Source: Gilvibacter sp. | Lineage (GTDB): Bacteria; Bacteroidota; Bacteroidia; Flavobacteriales; Flavobacteriaceae | DNA length: 54,251 nt | Reading direction: 5' to 3' | Assembly: GCF_013214815.1 (NCBI RefSeq) | Contig: NZ_JABSPU010000015.1 | Span: 1-54,251, forward strand | Made by a program: the position numbers and the translations under genes | In this document: positions 49,956 to 54,251 of the stretch, piece by piece | Layout: the number at the start of each line of letters is the position of its first letter | Numbering within the stretch: the stretch's first letter is position 1 | The notes under the pieces: generated by a model | What the model was told of the DNA's origin: nothing | Seen by the model: the letters and a program-made list of their open reading frames with translations, nothing else | The model's database searches: none

Positions 49956-52673
49956 TTATAGTGTATAGATAAAGCGGAAGGTAATAAATCTTGGCTGAAT
50001 AAACGTCTCCGAACTAAAAACTGACACATTATTGGCACTGTTTCTCACCTGTGAATCTATGTTTAGAATGTTGGTTGCTCTGATCTCATACTCCCATTTA
50101 GAATCTCTATTTTTTCTATACGATAAACGCGCATTCCAGTTTTGGAAGGACTGTGTTTCTCCGTTGTCCAACTCCTGAATTGTATAGGCATAGTCTGTTC
50201 TAAAAGTCACCGATTTCCAGATATAAGCATCGAATTCAAAGGTCGGTGCATTGGTAATGAAAGTGGTCTCTCTATCACCCTGGTTGTTGTTGGTTACACT
50301 GTATCGGTAGCTCAAGGAGATATTCGGAGCCACTTTAAAGTTCGTTCTCAGGCCTGGCGTATAAGTTTGCGTAAAACCTTCATTAATGGAGCGCTGTCCT
50401 TGAATAAACTGGTTGATCTTGCTGTAATTGTAACTTACGTTGATACTCGCACGGACCTTCCCAAAGGTGCGTTGCACTCTTCCGAATAGACTCGCCGTTT
50501 CATCTGCAAAAGCAGAATTGAAGAAGGTGCTGGTTCTAATTACGTTGTCAAAGTTGGTCAAGCTTCTGATCTGATCAATATTCTTGGTATACGCAGCCCT
50601 GGCAAATACGTTGGTGTAATTGAACAAATTAAAACTGCTGTAGAATAGACTCACATTATGAGCCAAAGCATTCTGCAATTCCGGTTCACCAAAAGAAATG
50701 TTGTTGATACTGTTGAACACCAAGCCTTGCGCCAAACGCGTCACGTCTGTAAACTGGTTGCGCATTTCATAGCGGAAGGTCAACTGCTCACTCTTCTTGA
50801 ATTGAATGCGCGTCTCAAAGTCGGGTAGCAGTCTAAAGAAGTTGTCTTTAAACTCTTCTCCGGATTGAGTATTACGATTCCCATAAGCGTGCAGCGAGAA
50901 ACCTGGAGTCACCGTGAATTTCCCCCATTTAGCGCGGTAGTGAACACCCAGATAAATATCGCTGAAGTTGTATTCGGTATCGTTTGTATCCAACCCATCA
51001 TTGATCGTTGGAGTTGGGTCAAATCGGCTTCCATCTTCTAAAAATTGAAAGATGTTGGAGTTGAACTGTTGATTGCTCAAAATAGTTCCCAACGTAAAGT
51101 TCAAATTACTGCGCTGATTGATCACAAAATAGTGATCCAACTTGGCGTCTAATTGATTGGACTTGATTCTGCGGTCTTGCCCAATATTGTAAAAATCTAA
51201 ACTGGTATTCAGGCCAAGGGCCTCAGCAGTATTGTCAAAAGCGTCAGGACCGTCAGGGTCGTTGACTAGAACTGCATTGTAAAAAGGATCTTCATTGCGC
51301 AAGAGGTGGGTGGCCTCAAAGGCAAAGATGTTGCGCTCGTTTAGGGTGTAATAGTAGTTTAGATTCTGATTGATGCTATACGGAGTTACCTCGTCAAATT
51401 GATCGGTGTTTCCAATCACCGAGGAGAACTGATTTTGGTCTTGTGTATCTCTTGAAATTCTTCCCAAAACATCATAATCCATTTGATTGTTGAGGTTAGG
51501 CTGATATTTCACACTGAATTTCACCAAGCCTTGATCAGAGCGTTCGCGGCTGCGCTGCTCTGTGGCTTCATCAGGAATACCCAGTTCGGGATCTGTATAC
51601 TGCACAAAACTCGATTCTCTCGAAAGAATTCTACTCGAATTAAAAATCGCAAAGCCACTAAAATCCAAAGTGGTCTTAGGGGAATAACTAAAGTTCATAG
51701 AACCTAACTGACTCTCAATCTCAAGAGCGTTTCCTTGACTGGTTAGGAAATTCAAACTGTTGTCTCCCAAATTAATGTCGGTACCGCTGCTGCGACTCGG
51801 CGCTTGAAATCCTCCGCCAAAACCGCGGATATCTCTTCGCGTCAACGCGACTTCTCCAGTGTTGTTAAGGTCACCGATAAAGTTCAAGCTGTATTTTGGA
51901 CTGTAGTAGAAGAGTTTTGGTTGTAACAAATACAGTTCGTCCTCTGGTGAGGATCCTCCTCCGGCAGTCACACTTCCAAACCAGAAGTTCTCTTTCCCTT
52001 CTTTGAGTTTGATGTTAATGGCCACATTGTCTTGGTTGTTTCTGACTCCGCTCAATTGTCCTACTTCTGAGTAGTTTCTTAGTACCTGAACCTTTGAAAC
52101 AGCGTTCGATGGGATGTTCTCTGTAGCCAGCTTGGTGTCACCGTCAAAGAAGTCCTTCCCGTTTACCATGAGTTTGTTGACCACTTTTCCTTCCACCTCG
52201 ATCTGCCCGTCTTCATTGATCTCCACGCCTGGTAGGTTTTCCAAAACATCGCCCAATTTTCGTTCTGTTCCCGTATTGAAGGAGTCTGCATTGTACACCA
52301 GCGTATCTCCTTTTACCGTAACGGGCATTTCATAGACCAACTCAACCGCATCTAATGCGTTGTCTGGTGCTAGTTTAAAGTCTCTGTTCAGATCAGCCTC
52401 GCCCGTTTGGAGTTGCTCTTCATAAGTTTTAAACCCGATATAGCTCACTTGAAGTTTATAACTGGTATTGGCTTCCAATTCGAGTTTGTATTTACCAGCT
52501 TCATTGGTAATTCCATAAGATTCCAAAGCGTTGGTGGAGTCATTAATAGCGACAACATTGGCCAATTCTAAAGGAATGTCAAGACTGTCTTTGACCACAC
52601 CCTGCATTTGAATTTGGGCATGCGTTGTGCCTATGCTGGCTAGCAGCAGAGCAAAAAGGAGTAATTTTTTCAT
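49956..52673 (-). CDS. TonB-dependent receptor-like outer-membrane protein
   Basis: The 905-residue protein has a signal peptide (MKKLLLFALLLASIGTTHAQ). A carboxypeptidase-regulatory-like beta-sandwich follows (QMQGVVKDSLDIPLELANVV), then a plug domain with GDVLENLPGVEINEDGQIEV, GKVVNKLMVNGKDFF and VSKVQVLRNYSEV. A large barrel ends the protein, with the last strand RFITFRFIYTL. This is the family annotated as outer membrane beta-barrel protein. The ATG at 52673 gives the signal; the frame to 52733 precedes it without sense. The GLPGLI gene lies just upstream, a pairing I know from other Bacteroidota. Substrate unknown. Confidence 0.88.
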   Translation of the reverse strand: MKKLLLFALLLASIGTTHAQIQMQGVVKDSLDIPLELANVVAINDSTNALESYGITNEAGKYKLELEANTSYKLQVSYIGFKTYEEQLQTGEADLNRDFKLAPDNALDAVELVYEMPVTVKGDTLVYNADSFNTGTERKLGDVLENLPGVEINEDGQIEVEGKVVNKLMVNGKDFFDGDTKLATENIPSNAVSKVQVLRNYSEVGQLSGVRNNQDNVAINIKLKEGKENFWFGSVTAGGGSSPEDELYLLQPKLFYYSPKYSLNFIGDLNNTGEVALTRRDIRGFGGGFQAPSRSSGTDINLGDNSLNFLTSQGNALEIESQLGSMNFSYSPKTTLDFSGFAIFNSSRILSRESSFVQYTDPELGIPDEATEQRSRERSDQGLVKFSVKYQPNLNNQMDYDVLGRISRDTQDQNQFSSVIGNTDQFDEVTPYSINQNLNYYYTLNERNIFAFEATHLLRNEDPFYNAVLVNDPDGPDAFDNTAEALGLNTSLDFYNIGQDRRIKSNQLDAKLDHYFVINQRSNLNFTLGTILSNQQFNSNIFQFLEDGSRFDPTPTINDGLDTNDTEYNFSDIYLGVHYRAKWGKFTVTPGFSLHAYGNRNTQSGEEFKDNFFRLLPDFETRIQFKKSEQLTFRYEMRNQFTDVTRLAQGLVFNSINNISFGEPELQNALAHNVSLFYSSFNLFNYTNVFARAAYTKNIDQIRSLTNFDNVIRTSTFFNSAFADETASLFGRVQRTFGKVRASINVSYNYSKINQFIQGQRSINEGFTQTYTPGLRTNFKVAPNISLSYRYSVTNNNQGDRETTFITNAPTFEFDAYIWKSVTFRTDYAYTIQELDNGETQSFQNWNARLSYRKNRDSKWEYEIRATNILNIDSQVRNSANNVSVFSSETFIQPRFITFRFIYTL

Positions 52674-52704
52674 CGTAATGCGGACCTTAAAGCAGGCTCG
52701 AGAT

Positions 52705-53523
52705 TTAGTTTCTTCTTCTGCCTCGGTTATCACGCATTTCCATCATCTTTTTGCGGATGGTCATGGCGTAATCGGCTTTGTTGATCTCTTTTCCTTTGTC
52801 CGGAGCTTTGATAGCAACGGTCTCGTCAGGATTCAATACTACTTTAGAACAAAGCATGGTGGTATTTCCTGCACTTACCTCTAGAATAAGCCCCGGAAGT
52901 CCCCAATATTCTGCCGGTCCATGGCTTACAGGAATTTGCAAGGTATACCAAGCTTCAATCTCAGTTGTTGGAACAATCGGGTTGCCGTCGGCATCTTTTT
53001 CTTGCTCGGCGCGTAGATCACTCCACTCAAAGTTATACCAGGTGAGTTCTTTGGTAGGAACAGTTGCAGTAGCTTTGAAACACATATATTGTCCGATCAT
53101 CTTAGAATCCCCAGCCATATTCCACTCAATGTCTGCCAGTTTATCCTTTACCAAGAACTTTTTCCCGTAGAATTCTTGAGCTTGGATGAGCATGTTTTGT
53201 TTAACATTCTTGTATTGCTCTCCGCGAGTAAAGTTGCTTCCCCAAGTGTCTGTGGCACCAGACATGGCGTCAATTTGATCTTCTTCGTTGAAAACTGATT
53301 CTTCTTTGTTGAAATCGAGGATATAGGTTTTTTCTAAACGATTCTTTAGGCGTGCGTAAACTTGTTTTTTCTCGGCCTCACTCAAGCGAGCTCCCCAGTT
53401 TCCTAATTCCATTGTGGATTTTGAGAAATAGAAAGCCTGTCCTTGGAAATCATCTGTGGCAGGTTTAAAGGATACAAGCACTGCAAAGACAAGCGTAACT
53501 ACAGCAAATTTTAGTGTCTTCAT
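52705..53523 (-). CDS. GLPGLI-family secreted protein
   Basis: The 272-residue protein has a signal peptide (LKFAVVTLVFAVLVSFKPA) and the family signature HGPAEYWGLPGLILEVSAGNT at about residues 205-225. The rest is beta-rich, with a basic end (MRDNRGRRRN). The family is named after its GLPGLI motif and has no described function. It lies 31 bases before the TonB-dependent receptor gene on the same strand, so the two are probably one export or uptake unit. Confidence 0.9.
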   Translation of the reverse strand: MKTLKFAVVTLVFAVLVSFKPATDDFQGQAFYFSKSTMELGNWGARLSEAEKKQVYARLKNRLEKTYILDFNKEESVFNEEDQIDAMSGATDTWGSNFTRGEQYKNVKQNMLIQAQEFYGKKFLVKDKLADIEWNMAGDSKMIGQYMCFKATATVPTKELTWYNFEWSDLRAEQEKDADGNPIVPTTEIEAWYTLQIPVSHGPAEYWGLPGLILEVSAGNTTMLCSKVVLNPDETVAIKAPDKGKEINKADYAMTIRKKMMEMRDNRGRRRN

Positions 53524-53722
53524 GGTTTTATTGGTTAAAGTTGGTCCCTAATCGTTTAACGAAAATAAGTAAACATTAAACAAAATAAATAATTTTGTAA
53601 AAACATTAACATAGATTTTGTCATTTCATGCAACATCAATAATCCGCATTGCTAGGACAATTGGCAGAACTCAATTACCTTTAAAGACACTTTAGTATTT
53701 GCAGCTAATTTTAAGAACTACC

Positions 53723-54251
53723 ATGAAGAAACTGTGTTTAGCCTTGTCCTTTATAATGACAAGTATAGCTTTTGCCCAAATTCCAGAAGCCGATCAAATC
53801 GATGCGGTCTTTAAAGCCTGGGGGAATAGAGAAGTTCCCGGAGCCTCTTTGGGAATATTCAAAGACGGAGAGATCCTTTACAGCAAAGGTTACGGAATGG
53901 CCAATTTGGAGTATAACATTCCCAACGATGCCAATTCAGTATTTCGAATCGGATCCACTTCTAAACAGTTTACGGCGGCCTGCATTGTGCTTTTAGAAAG
54001 TGAAGGCAAACTCAGCTTTGACGACCCGCTTTCTAAGTTCTATCCGGAATTTCCTGAATATGCCAAAAAGATCACGGTGCGTCATCTGCTCAATCACACC
54101 AGCGGAATTAGAGATTATTTGCAGTTGGCCTACTTAAAAGGCTACGATGATGACACCCATTACAAAGATGCTGATATCATGAGTTGGCTCGTAAGGCAGA
54201 CCAGTCTTAATTTCGAGCCGGGAGAAGAGTATTTATACAGTAATTCTGGCT
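53723..54251 (+). CDS. Serine hydrolase of the beta-lactamase/PBP4* class (3' end outside window)
   Basis: The first 176 codons start MKKLCLALSFIMTSIAFAQ, a signal peptide. The active-site SxxK is STSK at residues 78-81 (IGSTSKQFT), and the class C-like motif YSN is in YLYSNSG at the window's end. HLLNHTSGIRDYL, typical of the family, lies between. It is a periplasmic serine esterase or D-aminopeptidase-like enzyme rather than a resistance enzyme, as far as the visible part shows. The KTG box lies outside. It is divergent from the GLPGLI gene, with 199 bases between. Confidence 0.88.
   Translation, partial: MKKLCLALSFIMTSIAFAQIPEADQIDAVFKAWGNREVPGASLGIFKDGEILYSKGYGMANLEYNIPNDANSVFRIGSTSKQFTAACIVLLESEGKLSFDDPLSKFYPEFPEYAKKITVRHLLNHTSGIRDYLQLAYLKGYDDDTHYKDADIMSWLVRQTSLNFEPGEEYLYSNSG

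Noticed and set aside
53641-53722. Promoter AGTATTTG near 53694 for the serine hydrolase gene
   Set aside because: The first two bases of TAnnTTTG do not match and no well-spaced TTG is seen.

Overview
The window reads as a piece of a chromosome from a marine-type member of the Flavobacteriaceae (Bacteroidota). The evidence is the gene families (GLPGLI, DUF4199, DUF6428, DUF4286, DUF3050, the Flavobacterium-style fused OlsF-like acyltransferase, HTTM), promoters of the TTG/TTTG...TAnnTTTG type, moderate base composition and weak Shine-Dalgarno sites. I see no phage, transposase, plasmid gene or CRISPR array. Most of it is housekeeping DNA with some accessory islets.

Layout. 1-2315: 3'-truncated mfd. 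2380-8906 (minus): a TspO/MBR-like membrane protein, then the complete four-gene DNA repair cluster Exo, ATP-dependent ligase, Lhr-Core helicase and MPE/PdeM nuclease. 9042-9464: a TerB-fold protein. 9475-13786 (minus): fbp followed by a tight set of four genes (coiled coil, roadblock-like coiled-coil protein, Rab-like small GTPase, cytosolic hybrid histidine kinase). This set is my best candidate for an undescribed signalling system. 13871-17436 (plus): GNAT, aspartate kinase, OlsF-like lipid synthase. 17442-20155 (minus): an arsR operon without an arsenite pump. 20228-28635 (minus): TM2 protein, VOC protein, a DUF4199 gene broken by one nonsense codon, a membrane-anchored LuxR-type regulator, and a long run of overlapping genes (dehydrogenase, cupin, thioesterase, mgtE, rsmA, DUF4286, DUF6090-like, TPR). 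28757-34964 (minus): serS, HTTM protein, ribF, pth, rplY, prs.

35090-41628 is the most structured non-coding part. tRNA-Leu(CAA) with its promoter and terminator is followed by an array of hairpins with two copies of one hairpin design. A GC-rich repeat lies upstream of a DUF3050 gene. A degenerate Nudix/winged-helix regulator lies next to a 550-base gap holding two candidate structured RNAs. 41699-54251 holds lipoproteins (one with WG repeats), an HxlR/nitroreductase pair, a SulP transporter, an S41 protease, an outer-membrane protein, a TonB-dependent receptor paired with a GLPGLI protein, and the start of a serine beta-lactamase-like hydrolase cut by the window end.

All functional calls come from reading translated motifs. 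No database search was possible.
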